In this document: piece by piece, positions 19,542 through 28,064 of the stretch | Layout of the letters: every line of letters starts with the position of its first letter | Position numbering within the stretch: the stretch's first letter is position 1 | From: Litchfieldia sinesaloumensis | GTDB taxonomy: Bacteria > Bacillota > Bacilli > Bacillales > Bacillaceae_L | Direction: 5' to 3' | DNA: 64,000 nt | Assembly: GCF_900156865.1 (NCBI RefSeq) | Contig: NZ_LT732529.1 | Location: 3,880,001-3,944,000 of the forward strand | Notes under the pieces: model-generated | The model's database searches: none | Seen by the model: the letters and a program-made list of their open reading frames with translations, nothing else | Told to the model about the DNA's origin: nothing | Made by a program: the position numbers and the translations under genes

Positions 19542-20696
19542 TTAGATGAACATTTGTTGCATAAAATATTTCTTTTGACTTTGTAGTAAAGTTAATTTAT
19601 CCTCTTGAAGACTAATATTCTTATCTAATGAACACAAAAAATCAGTAATAACTCTTTGTTCTTCAATACAAGGGATTTGTAAATTACAGGTATTAAATGC
19701 TTGCATTCTTAACGAAGGAACTGTTGAACCAACAGCAAATTTTAAAAAATGTCTGTTTTTTAATAATAACTGATAATATATAAATTTAGGTATGATATTT
19801 TCTTTGAAGTTATAAATGCTATATGCACGCTGATGCAGTGCATACTTCCCCGAAAAATATCTAGGAAGAAAGCGGCTACCCTCTCCCGGGTAAATAATAG
19901 CCTCTTCGTTGAAAGAATATTCATTTAAATATTTAATATCTTCTGAACGGTCAAAAAAATGATAGGAACCATTAGCTACATTATCTTTAACATTCTTATC
20001 ACCAGTTTTTATTGAGGCTACTTGATTTAATAATAAATTATCCCATTTTGGATATGGTTTATCATCTGCACTTTTAAATCGTAATTCTTGTTTAAAAATC
20101 TTGTGTATATATCCTTTTTTCTGTTCTTTAAGCAAGTCAATTTTTTCTTGTTGAAGTTGAATTTTCTTTTCAAGTAGGCTGAAAAAATTACCTAACTTCT
20201 TTTGTTCTCGCAAGGATGGTAACTTAACTAATGTGGTTGCTAAATTATTCATGTTTATTTTCTTTGGAGAAGCAGTTAAAAGGGATTTAGATAAAAATTC
20301 TCTTTTATATGTTGATGTTTTAATATACTCAACAAGAAAATTAGAATCAAAAAGCTTGCTAGATTTTATTAATCCTACACTTACATATATGCTAAAAGGT
20401 GTATCCCACTCAACTAATTTTGGTACTCCAAGTGAATTAATTCCTGAACTAATCCTAGTAATTAAAATATCATTCTTTTGTGGATTACACCTTTTATTTA
20501 TTTCCTTATATTCTTCTTCGGAAATATATTTTACTGGAGCATTGGTTGTAATTGTTTCGACACTCCAGAATGGAATACCAGATGGTTTATAATTAGGTGT
20601 AAAGTGTGTGCCGTCGCTTAATTCTGTTAAATTGCCAAGAGTAAAAGACTGCCATTCGTCATGAAATTCTGTAAATCTCAATTTAGGTGCCTTCAT
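19542..20696 (-). CDS. hsdS: Type I restriction-modification specificity subunit HsdS
   Basis: HsdS sets the DNA target of the type I complex. The 384-residue protein has two target-recognition domains, each followed by a conserved coiled-coil spacer. The first spacer contains LPSLREQKKLGNFFSLLEKK near residues 160-180, the second IPCIEEQRVITDFLCSLDK near 345-365. It starts 3 nt after hsdM. The recognition sequence cannot be predicted by eye. Confidence 0.93.
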   Translation of the reverse strand: MKAPKLRFTEFHDEWQSFTLGNLTELSDGTHFTPNYKPSGIPFWSVETITTNAPVKYISEEEYKEINKRCNPQKNDILITRISSGINSLGVPKLVEWDTPFSIYVSVGLIKSSKLFDSNFLVEYIKTSTYKREFLSKSLLTASPKKINMNNLATTLVKLPSLREQKKLGNFFSLLEKKIQLQQEKIDLLKEQKKGYIHKIFKQELRFKSADDKPYPKWDNLLLNQVASIKTGDKNVKDNVANGSYHFFDRSEDIKYLNEYSFNEEAIIYPGEGSRFLPRYFSGKYALHQRAYSIYNFKENIIPKFIYYQLLLKNRHFLKFAVGSTVPSLRMQAFNTCNLQIPCIEEQRVITDFLCSLDKNISLQEDKLTLLQSQKKYFMQQMFI

Positions 20697-20699
20697 TAC

Positions 20700-22253
20700 T
20701 TACACCTCCAACTCTTTAAAGTATTTCTCTAAATCACGATCCACATCTGTAATCTCTTCATCGATTTTCTTCAGACGCTGAACTACTTCTTGTAGGTTAA
20801 TCGGTTCTTCTTCTTCAAACGTATCAACGTAACGAGGAATGTTTAAATTGAATTCATTATTCTTAATTTCTTCTAATGTTGCAGAGTAAGAGTATTTTCC
20901 GATTGTTTCACGACTCTGGAGTGTGTTAATAATCTTTTCAACTTGTTCGTCTGATAAATGGTTTTGGTTTTTGCCTTTTTCAAACTCATTTGATGCATCT
21001 ATGAATAGTACATTATCATCATGCTTACGACACTTTTTAAATACAAGAATACAAGTTGGTATACTTGTACCGTAGAAAATGTTTGCTGGTAATCCGATTA
21101 CTGCATCTAAGTAATTTTTTTCTTCTATAAGATACTTACGAATTGCTTCTTCAGCAGCACCACGGAATAGGACTCCATGTGGTAACACCACTGCCATTGT
21201 CCCGTTATCATCTAGCTGATGAATAAAGTGTTGAATGAAGGCAAAGTCTGCTTTTGATTTTGGTGCTAGTTTAGCGTAGGCACTAAAGCGTTCATCTTCT
21301 TTGAACTTATCATCCGCACTCCATTTCGCAGAATATGGAGGATTGGCAACTATAGCTTCAAAACGTTGGTCGAGGTGTTGTGGTTCTTCTAATGTATCCG
21401 CATTTTGAATATCGAAACGTTGGTATGGAACATCATGAAGCAACATATTCATACGTGCTAAGTTGTATGTTGTTGAAACTTTTTCCTGGCCGTAATATTT
21501 GTGGACTTTCGCTTCTTTACCTACACGAAGGAGCAAGGAACCAGAACCACAAGCTCCGTCATATACATCCCGAATTTCTGATTTACCAGCAGTCACAATC
21601 TTCGCTAAGATTTTAGATACTTGCTGTGGAGTATAGAATTCGCCAGCTTTCTTCCCTGCGTTTGCAGCAAATTGTGAAATCATATATTCGTATGCATCAC
21701 CTAAAATGTCAATTTCTACATCATCTTGCAAGAAAGGAATACTTGCAATGTTGACAATGACTTTACTGATTAAACTTGTACGGTCCTTAACGGTACGTCC
21801 TAAACGTGAAGAAGTTAAATCCATATCGTCGAAAAGATTTTGGAAATCGTCTTGGCTTGCAGTACCTAAAGTGGAAGATTCAATTGCTTTTATTCCGTTT
21901 TGTAGCACTTCTATATCAAAATTCCCATTTGTCCCTTTTTCAATTTCTTCAAGGAAACGAGAGAACAGGAATTTTGGCTCTACTACATAACCTAACTCAT
22001 CAATAAGATACTCAGCTAAGTCCTCACGGTACTCTTCATTTTTCCATGCTTCGGCATATGATATGTTATCGTCTTTAAGTAATTTTTTTGCACGTGCTTC
22101 TACTTTTTCAGATAAATAACGATAGAAAATTAATCCTAAAATATAATCCTTGAATTCATTGGCATCCATTTGACCCCGTAAGTCATTTGCCATAGACCAT
22201 AATTTTTTATGTAATTCAGCTTGTTGTTGTCGTTGTTTTTCACTCGTCGTCAT
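20700..22253 (-). CDS. hsdM: Type I restriction-modification methyltransferase HsdM
   Basis: HsdM transfers methyl groups from S-adenosylmethionine to adenine N6. The 517-residue protein has an N-terminal helical domain (MANDLRGQMDANEFKDYILG), the AdoMet-binding DGACGSGSLLLRVGK near residue 235 and the catalytic NPPYS near residue 305. FYTPQQVSKILAKIV precedes the first motif. Length and motif order are normal for the family. It forms an operon with a half-size S gene upstream and full hsdS downstream. Confidence 0.95.
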   Translation of the reverse strand: MTTSEKQRQQQAELHKKLWSMANDLRGQMDANEFKDYILGLIFYRYLSEKVEARAKKLLKDDNISYAEAWKNEEYREDLAEYLIDELGYVVEPKFLFSRFLEEIEKGTNGNFDIEVLQNGIKAIESSTLGTASQDDFQNLFDDMDLTSSRLGRTVKDRTSLISKVIVNIASIPFLQDDVEIDILGDAYEYMISQFAANAGKKAGEFYTPQQVSKILAKIVTAGKSEIRDVYDGACGSGSLLLRVGKEAKVHKYYGQEKVSTTYNLARMNMLLHDVPYQRFDIQNADTLEEPQHLDQRFEAIVANPPYSAKWSADDKFKEDERFSAYAKLAPKSKADFAFIQHFIHQLDDNGTMAVVLPHGVLFRGAAEEAIRKYLIEEKNYLDAVIGLPANIFYGTSIPTCILVFKKCRKHDDNVLFIDASNEFEKGKNQNHLSDEQVEKIINTLQSRETIGKYSYSATLEEIKNNEFNLNIPRYVDTFEEEEPINLQEVVQRLKKIDEEITDVDRDLEKYFKELEV

Positions 22254-22279
22254 CGTTAATTCCTCCTAAAGTTTCATTA

Positions 22280-22870
22280 TTAGTTTAAGGCAATACTTTG
22301 GATTAGTTTTTGCTGGATATATAGCTGCTGTAATTCAGCCTTTTCGGCCATCAATAATTCTTTTCTTTTTTTAAGCTGAGCTATTTTTCCGATAATGATT
22401 TGCTTTTGAATAGGTGGTAAGTCAATTTCTAAATCCTTTAAATGAGATAGTTTCAATAGAGAAATCACTGTGCCTTCACTTAGAACAGACAGTTGCTTTT
22501 GAATGGATGGATGTTCATTAAAATACCATTCAAAAAAGGCTGGATCTGCATTACTTGTAAATTGAATTTTTATGAAGTTGTTTGTTAATAATAACCCGCT
22601 ATATTTCTGAGGTAACAAAGCAACTTTTTGTGTATGTGTGTGTAGAATAAGACTATTTGTGTCAGTTAGCAACTGTGGTACCAATTTTTCTTTTTGTACA
22701 GTAATTTCTATATTTTTTTCATTTGAAATTCGATAAGCTAAACCCAGCGTTTCATTAAATTCCTTTAATGAAAGTGGTTTAACCTTTAATGTTTCTACGT
22801 CAGAAGATAATGTTTCTAAACGATTTGTAAACGCACCTTGTGTAAATACAGCGATTTCATGGAGTTTCAT
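22280..22870 (-). CDS. Half-size HsdS-like protein (single recognition domain)
   Basis: The 196-residue protein resembles one half of a specificity subunit: a recognition-domain-like stretch (1-145) and an S-type spacer with LPPIQKQIIIGKIAQLKKRK (about 152-171) ending in a coiled coil. It precedes hsdM by 26 nt and is the first gene of the operon. It might pair with HsdM as a dimer of half-S proteins, or modulate the complex. It is not simply a truncated hsdS copy, since its sequence differs clearly from the neighbour. Confidence 0.75.
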   Translation of the reverse strand: MKLHEIAVFTQGAFTNRLETLSSDVETLKVKPLSLKEFNETLGLAYRISNEKNIEITVQKEKLVPQLLTDTNSLILHTHTQKVALLPQKYSGLLLTNNFIKIQFTSNADPAFFEWYFNEHPSIQKQLSVLSEGTVISLLKLSHLKDLEIDLPPIQKQIIIGKIAQLKKRKELLMAEKAELQQLYIQQKLIQSIALN

Positions 22871-22881
22871 CGTACACCTCC

Positions 22882-22984
22882 TTTGATATTTTATAATATA
22901 TCAAACTCATAAATTAATTATATGTGATATTTTATAAAATATCAACGGTTAATTGGTGTTTGTTTTGATATTTTTTAATATAAC
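22882..22984 (-). promoter_or_regulatory. Palindromic operators upstream of the half-S/hsdM/hsdS operon
   Basis: TGATATTTTATAAAATATCA at 22925-22944 is a perfect 20-bp palindrome. A 24-bp near-palindrome of the same core lies at 22882-22905, and a third partial copy at 22963-22984. Spacing (about 40 bp) and position before the first start codon point to repression of the methyltransferase operon by an unidentified regulator. Confidence 0.65.
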
Positions 22985-22986
22985 AT

Positions 22987-23012
22987 AAAAAGAACGCTGA
23001 ATCAGCGCTCTC
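22987..23012 (-). terminator. hsdR terminator
   Basis: On the minus strand AGCGCTGA pairs with TTCAGCGTT and is followed by CTTTTT. It lies 20 bp beyond the hsdR stop. Confidence 0.75.
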
Positions 23013-23031
23013 TAATTAAATGAAATTGATT

Positions 23032-25785
23032 TTATGCACCATACTTTTCAGTAAAGTCACGGATAAATGATGTAATAGCTTTTATTGCTTTGTTCTTTTT
23101 CAAGAATGAACCTGATAAAGAGTCCATAATCGTATTTTTTTCAATTAGACTGGAATACTCATAGGTTGATACTTGTTCACGTAATACACTATCTTCAATA
23201 TCTACTTCTTTTGCGAATGCTGAGAGTTCTTGCTCACTCATTTCTTCTTCGTAGCGATTGTATGCATCCATAACAGATTCATTAGGAGATAACGTTGGTG
23301 CGACCTTATCTAAGAACCCTTTTATCAACTCAATTTTCAGGCGTAACTTCGGATCAGATGCATGGTCTAATTCTTGTTTGATAAAACGAATCTCTTTGTT
23401 AAGTTCTTTTTCGTTTTCTATGTTAAGGCTCGCAATTAGGTTCAAAATGTAGCTGACATTTATCTTATCTGTATGCATTAGCTCTAACTCAAAGTCGATG
23501 TCATGTAAAATGGATTCTTTTGGTACTTCGCTACGTTTAAAGTCTTCGTATACCTTGAAGTACTTGCTCTTGAAATCTTCATAGGATTGCTGTGAAATCG
23601 TTAGCTCTGTCTCATCAAACTCAAAATCTGAAAATGACTGTAATCGTTGAAGGAATTTCGTCACATTTTTGAATGCAATAATAAATTGCCGCTTATCTTC
23701 CTCTCTCTCTAGCTCGTCTACTTCTTCAGGAATGACTGCAACATCTCGTAAATTTTTCACAGCTTGTTTGAATGCTTTTAAGTATTCATCGTAGCTTCCC
23801 ATAAGAACCGTATCAACATTGTCTGTTCTAGAGAATAATTTAATTGCATCATCTGTATTGTCTTTTAAATTTCGATAGCAAACGATATTTCCATATGGCT
23901 TAGTCGACTTCTCTACACGATTTGTACGGCTATATGCTTGCAACAAATCATGATAAACCATGTTCTTATCTACATAGAGTGTATTGAGTGGCTTGCTGTC
24001 AAATCCAGTTAAGAACATTTTTACGACAAGTAAAATATCGATTTGAGCATTTTTAACTTTTTTTGATACATCAGAAAAATAACGATCCCACGTTTCTGTC
24101 GAGAAGTCTGTGTCATACATTTCGTTATAATCTGCAATCATGCGGTCTAGTGCTTCCCGAGAATGTTCACCAGTACCATCGCTTTCCTCATTTTGCCCAT
24201 ATGAAAAAATTCCAGCGATCTTCAAATCATGATTCTTGGATTTAAAAATATCGTAATACTTAATTAACGTAGGAATGGAATCAACTGCGAACATAGCACA
24301 ATAGCCTTTGCTCTTTGAACGTCGTAAATGATTTCCGATTATATGGTCAGCTACTAAGTTTAAACGTCGTTCATCATGCCACACTTCATCTGTATCAATC
24401 GCTTCTACTTTTGTATCATCGGCTTCATCAATATTTGCGTTAAAAGTACGAATGTATTCTACTGAAAAACCAAGTACGTTCCCATCACGGATTGCATCTT
24501 TAATTAGGTAGTAATGCAAGCATTTATCAAAAAGGTCAGCAGTTGTACGTCCATCTTGACTTTTATTTTCGACAAAACGAGGTGTTCCTGTAAAACCAAA
24601 GTATTGAGCATTCTGAAAGTGACGATCAATCTCTTTTCGCATATCTCCAAATTGGCTGCGATGACATTCATCAATAATGAAAACGACCTTTTCTTGTTTG
24701 TATGGTTCCATAATTTGAGCGTACTTTGGATTTTTGATAGCATTGTTCATTTTTTGAATGGTTGTCACTATGAATCGTTTCAAGGGATTTTGTATTTGTT
24801 CAATAAGGATTTCGGTTTTGTCTGTTCGATCAACCGCTCCCTTCTGGAACTTGTTGAACTCTGCAATCGTTTGGCTGTCTAAGTCTTGGCGATCAACAAG
24901 GAAGAATACCTTTTTGATACTTTCCTCATCTGCTAAGATTTGACCAGCTTTAAAAGAGGTTAAGGTTTTACCAGAACCAGTTGTATGCCAAATATATCCA
25001 TTATTTTTAGTTTCAGTAGCTCGTTGTACCAATGCTTCAACTGCATAAACCTGATAAGGACGCATTACCATTAATGCTTTATCGGTATCATTAATCACCA
25101 TATAACGACTAATCATTTTCGCAAGATGGCATGGTTTTAAGAATGAACTACTGAAACTTTGCAAGTTTGTAATAAGTTCATTTCTTTCATCTGACCAGAA
25201 GAATGTAAATCCAAATTGAATGTCATAATCAGAGTTCGAAAAATATTTTGTATCGACACCATTACTTATTACAAAAATTTGAAGGAAACGATATAAACCT
25301 GGAAATGTATGACGACGATAGCGTTGGATTTGGTTAAATGCTTCTTTAAAGTCTAATCCTCTTCTTTTTAATTCTATTTGAACCAGTGGTAAACCATTAA
25401 TTAGAATAGTGACGTCATAACGATTTGTGTATTTACCAGTCACAGTAGTTTGTGTTGTAACTTGAAAAAGATTTTTACACCAATCTTTTGTGTTTAGCAA
25501 TTCAACATATAATTGCGTTCCATCCTCACGTTCAATTAGTAGCTTATCACGTAAGATTTTTGCGGACTCGTATATGCTTTTGCCTTCAATTAATGTAAGA
25601 ATTCTCTTAAATTCTGTATCTGATAAGGGCTGTCCATTTAGTTTATGTTCATTAAATAAATTAAGTTGTTCCTTAAAATTGGCTAATAGTGCTTCATAGT
25701 CCGTAATCTTAACAGCTTTGTATCCTTGACCTACAAGTTGTTTATGTATTTTTTTCTCAAGTTCTGCTTCAGGTTGGTATGCCAT
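23032..25785 (-). CDS. hsdR: Type I restriction endonuclease/translocase subunit HsdR
   Basis: HsdR translocates DNA with ATP and cuts at a distance from the unmethylated site. The 917-residue protein has the N-terminal PD-(D/E)xK nuclease (VQIELKRRG near residue 137), Walker A HTTGSGKT near 270, the DECH box in VFIIDECHRSQFGDMRKE near 372, FGFTGTPRF and the second RecA-like domain with VVKMFLTGFDSKPLNTLYVDK. The C-terminal third is helical. The gene has its own terminator and is separated from half-S/hsdM/hsdS by the palindromic control region, so nuclease and methylase can be expressed separately. Confidence 0.96.
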   Translation of the reverse strand: MAYQPEAELEKKIHKQLVGQGYKAVKITDYEALLANFKEQLNLFNEHKLNGQPLSDTEFKRILTLIEGKSIYESAKILRDKLLIEREDGTQLYVELLNTKDWCKNLFQVTTQTTVTGKYTNRYDVTILINGLPLVQIELKRRGLDFKEAFNQIQRYRRHTFPGLYRFLQIFVISNGVDTKYFSNSDYDIQFGFTFFWSDERNELITNLQSFSSSFLKPCHLAKMISRYMVINDTDKALMVMRPYQVYAVEALVQRATETKNNGYIWHTTGSGKTLTSFKAGQILADEESIKKVFFLVDRQDLDSQTIAEFNKFQKGAVDRTDKTEILIEQIQNPLKRFIVTTIQKMNNAIKNPKYAQIMEPYKQEKVVFIIDECHRSQFGDMRKEIDRHFQNAQYFGFTGTPRFVENKSQDGRTTADLFDKCLHYYLIKDAIRDGNVLGFSVEYIRTFNANIDEADDTKVEAIDTDEVWHDERRLNLVADHIIGNHLRRSKSKGYCAMFAVDSIPTLIKYYDIFKSKNHDLKIAGIFSYGQNEESDGTGEHSREALDRMIADYNEMYDTDFSTETWDRYFSDVSKKVKNAQIDILLVVKMFLTGFDSKPLNTLYVDKNMVYHDLLQAYSRTNRVEKSTKPYGNIVCYRNLKDNTDDAIKLFSRTDNVDTVLMGSYDEYLKAFKQAVKNLRDVAVIPEEVDELEREEDKRQFIIAFKNVTKFLQRLQSFSDFEFDETELTISQQSYEDFKSKYFKVYEDFKRSEVPKESILHDIDFELELMHTDKINVSYILNLIASLNIENEKELNKEIRFIKQELDHASDPKLRLKIELIKGFLDKVAPTLSPNESVMDAYNRYEEEMSEQELSAFAKEVDIEDSVLREQVSTYEYSSLIEKNTIMDSLSGSFLKKNKAIKAITSFIRDFTEKYGA

Positions 25786-25981
25786 GCTGAAAAACCCCCT
25801 TAACTCCAGCTTTTTCTTATTATATAAAAAATTAAAGTATAAGTTTCATTTTTGATAGTAATTTAAAGAATGGTTTGTTGGTTAATTGACCACTAAAATA
25901 AAAATTTCTATTTCCTTTGGTATGTATTATACCTTAAAATGGATTTAGGTGAAAAAATAACCAATTATAGGGGGAGAGACT

Positions 25982-26287
25982 ATGAAAAAGGAAGTCTTAG
26001 TTTTAGGAGTTAAGAAATATGATTTTATAACAGAAGATGGAGAAAAGGTACAGGGTACGAGGGTATATTTTTATGACGAGGAGGGCGATGAAAGCAGTAA
26101 GGAAAAGGTAAAAGGGTACATACCTACAAAACGCTGGTTTCCTGGATTTGAGAAATTCGAACAGTTCCAAAGCAATAACTTACCAGGAAAATATGAAATG
26201 GAATATGATATCCGCATCTCAGAAAAAGGGCTTAATTTAGTTATTAAAGGATTTACTTACGTAGGTAGTGCTGAACCAATTGCTTAA
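25982..26287 (+). CDS. Unknown 101-residue beta-rich protein beside the RT locus
   Basis: The protein is rich in beta-strand-like alternation (KKEVLVLGVKKYDF, GTRVYFYDEEG, YEMEYDIRIS, LNLVIKGFTYVG), which suggests a small OB-like or single-strand-DNA-binding fold such as those on rolling-circle plasmids. That is a resemblance, not an identification. A GGGGGAGAG ribosome site lies before the ATG. It ends only 3 bp before the promoter of the structured RNA locus, on the same strand as the reverse transcriptase, and may be part of the same module. Confidence 0.6.
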   Translation: MKKEVLVLGVKKYDFITEDGEKVQGTRVYFYDEEGDESSKEKVKGYIPTKRWFPGFEKFEQFQSNNLPGKYEMEYDIRISEKGLNLVIKGFTYVGSAEPIA

Positions 26288-26290
26288 TAA

Positions 26291-26319
26291 TTGAAAAAAT
26301 TAATAAGTATTAATATAAT
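26291..26319 (+). promoter_or_regulatory. Strong sigma-A-type promoter of the RNA-RT locus
   Basis: TTGAAA at 26291-26296, a 17-bp spacer and a perfect TATAAT at 26314-26319. Transcription should start near 26326, 300 nt before the reverse transcriptase gene. Confidence 0.8.
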
Positions 26320-26460
26320 AGATATAAGTGAGCTTGCAACATAAGGTTGAAAGCCAATAGATTATTCTATTGTCCCCTATCGGGGTCACTAGTTTCAGTA
26401 ATCGCTTATAATATACTTATAGGTGAAATATATACTGAAACGAATATGGAGGCTACAATA

Positions 26461-26508
26461 ATGGAACTAATTATTAAACTAATCATTGACATTGTTTTGC
26501 CTCTCTAA
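26461..26508 (+). CDS. 15-codon hydrophobic ORF inside the structured RNA
   Basis: ATG at 26461 has a near-ideal GGAGG site 7 nt upstream and encodes MELIIKLIIDIVLPL before TAA. The peptide is almost wholly hydrophobic with one Lys and one Asp. It could be a toxic or leader peptide, a translation-coupled attenuator for the RT gene, or a chance frame. The quality of the ribosome site argues against chance. Confidence 0.5.
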   Translation: MELIIKLIIDIVLPL

Positions 26509-26563
26509 GACATTGTGTCTTACAGTAGAAACTTAACTCTTATAGAGTAGCAGTTTGATCTTT

Positions 26564-26609
26564 CCTTCTCTCCTAACACTGCAATAATTGAGGAGAGGGG
26601 GCTTTTTTT
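26564..26609 (+). terminator. Terminator between the structured RNA and the RT gene
   Basis: CCTTCTCTCCT (26564-26574) pairs with AGGAGAGGGGG (26591-26601), then C and seven T residues. The RT gene begins 16 nt later, so it must be read by readthrough or antitermination. Confidence 0.85.
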
Positions 26610-26624
26610 ATGGGGTGAGAAACT

Positions 26625-28064
26625 TTGGATGGGGAATATGATTATAAACTAAAGGAAATTGCTACAGAAGTAAATATTAAACGAATTTTTCGAGAATATG
26701 AGGAAAGCAAGAAGGATAATTTTTATGATCCACCAAAAATTAGAATCCAAATAGGAACCGATGGTGTTGATCATGTGTTATTTAGAAAGAATTTAGATAT
26801 TAATTGCATTAATATTTCTAGGCGGATTAAATCAGGTAATTATTTTTTTAAGCCTTTTCGTGAAATACATATTCCGAAAGGAAACGGTCAGTACAGAACA
26901 ATTTCTATTGCATCTATTAGTGACATATTAGTCCAAAAACTTATACATGAATGTATCTATCCCTATGCAGAAACTATGTTTCGGGAATTACATAATACAA
27001 GTTTCGCCTATAGGAAAGGAATTTCTGCACCTCAGGCTGCAAAACAGGTTTATAAATACATAAAAAGTGGCTACAGTTATGTTTTTGATGCAGATATTAG
27101 TAAATTCTTTGATACTATTCCACATGATAACCTCAAGGAGAAATTATTTGATTTTTGTGGTGAGGAAAATAAATTAATTTATACCTATTTGAAACGTTTT
27201 ATTTCGGTAGATCGAGTGCTACCTGAGACATATATATACCATAAAGAAAAAGAAAAGATATTTAAACGAAAAAAACCGAAAAGAATAAAGAGGAAGGCTG
27301 GAATACCTCAAGGTGGAGTCTTTTCAGGTTTGATAGCAAACATTTATATGCATGAATTTGATAAATGGATTATAGGGCTAAAGGAAAAATATGACCTTAA
27401 ATATATAAGATATGCTGATGATTTCTTAGTACTTTATAAAGATAAGAATATTGAAGAAAAGATTAAAAATGAAATTAGCTGTATGATAGAAAAATTAGGA
27501 TTAAATCTTAACTGGGATAAAACAAAGACAATTGATTTAACAAAAAAAGGGAACTATGTTAATTTTGTAGGGTTTTCCATATCACAAACTGGTATACGTA
27601 TAAAGAAAGAAAACATGAACAAATTTAAACAAAAAGTACTTGAAGTAATAAAAAAAAACCATATTTCTAATTATGAAGAAAAGGATTTAAAAAGGTTAAT
27701 ATCTAAATTGAAATTTAAATTGCTAGGGAATGAGGCTTTAGGGTTAAGTAAGTGCAATAAATGTAATTTATTTGAACCTAAAAGAAGTTGGTTGAGTTAT
27801 TTTTCCATTTTAACAGATGTTCAGCAATTAAGAGAATTAGACGCCTGGATTCGTAAACAGTTATATGTATGGCATTATAATCAATCGGGAAATCGCTTAA
27901 GTCTAAAAAAAATTAGAGAATTTGGCCATATACGCCTTGAAGATATTTATAGAAGGATTAAAAAGGAAGAGAAGCTAGAGATAGAATATTGTAAATGTAG
28001 CCCATTAGAGGCAAAGAGGAGTAGAGAATATCTTTTTCATATATTAATTTTTCATGAATCCTAA
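26625..28064 (+). CDS. Free-standing group II intron-like reverse transcriptase
   Basis: The 479-residue protein has the RT core: LHNTSFAYRKG, motif A VFDADISKFFD at residues 153-163, AGIPQGGVFSGLIANIY (about 225-241) and the catalytic YADD at residues 263-266. After the core, SWLSYFSILTDVQQLRELDA and WIRKQL resemble the maturase (X/thumb) region of group II intron proteins, with an inserted CNKC and a later CKC that could bind metal. No endonuclease domain follows. TTG 26625 has a GGGGTGAG site. I found no group II domain V or intron ends, so it is not an intron protein in place. Beside a type I restriction system, an antiphage role is likely but unproven. Confidence 0.85.
   Translation: MDGEYDYKLKEIATEVNIKRIFREYEESKKDNFYDPPKIRIQIGTDGVDHVLFRKNLDINCINISRRIKSGNYFFKPFREIHIPKGNGQYRTISIASISDILVQKLIHECIYPYAETMFRELHNTSFAYRKGISAPQAAKQVYKYIKSGYSYVFDADISKFFDTIPHDNLKEKLFDFCGEENKLIYTYLKRFISVDRVLPETYIYHKEKEKIFKRKKPKRIKRKAGIPQGGVFSGLIANIYMHEFDKWIIGLKEKYDLKYIRYADDFLVLYKDKNIEEKIKNEISCMIEKLGLNLNWDKTKTIDLTKKGNYVNFVGFSISQTGIRIKKENMNKFKQKVLEVIKKNHISNYEEKDLKRLISKLKFKLLGNEALGLSKCNKCNLFEPKRSWLSYFSILTDVQQLRELDAWIRKQLYVWHYNQSGNRLSLKKIREFGHIRLEDIYRRIKKEEKLEIEYCKCSPLEAKRSREYLFHILIFHES

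Larger units (their letters stand above)
26326..26609 (+). ncRNA. Candidate structured RNA upstream of the reverse transcriptase
   Basis: The predicted transcript of about 285 nt runs from the strong promoter to a strong terminator. It contains successive hairpins: CAATAGA/TCTATTG (26355-26372), CCCC/GGGG (26374-26385), GTTTCAGTA/TACTGAAAC (about 26392-26441), TAAGACA/TGTCTTA (26506-26522), ACTCT/AGAGT (26536-26548) and the terminator stem (26564-26601). Its order (promoter, structured RNA, terminator, RT gene) resembles retrons and the ncRNA-bearing defence RTs (DRT). I see no retron a1/a2 pair and cannot assign a known RNA family. Confidence 0.6.

Noticed and set aside
26326-26625. A classical retron msr-msd
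   Set aside because: I find no a1/a2 inverted pair flanking the RNA and no conserved branching-G context. The RT lacks the retron VTG and NAxxH regions. It remains possible only as a distant form.
26287-28064. A diversity-generating retroelement
   Set aside because: No template/variable repeat pair, no Avd-type or C-type-lectin target gene, and the RT motif is group II-like (PQGG, YADD), not the DGR form.
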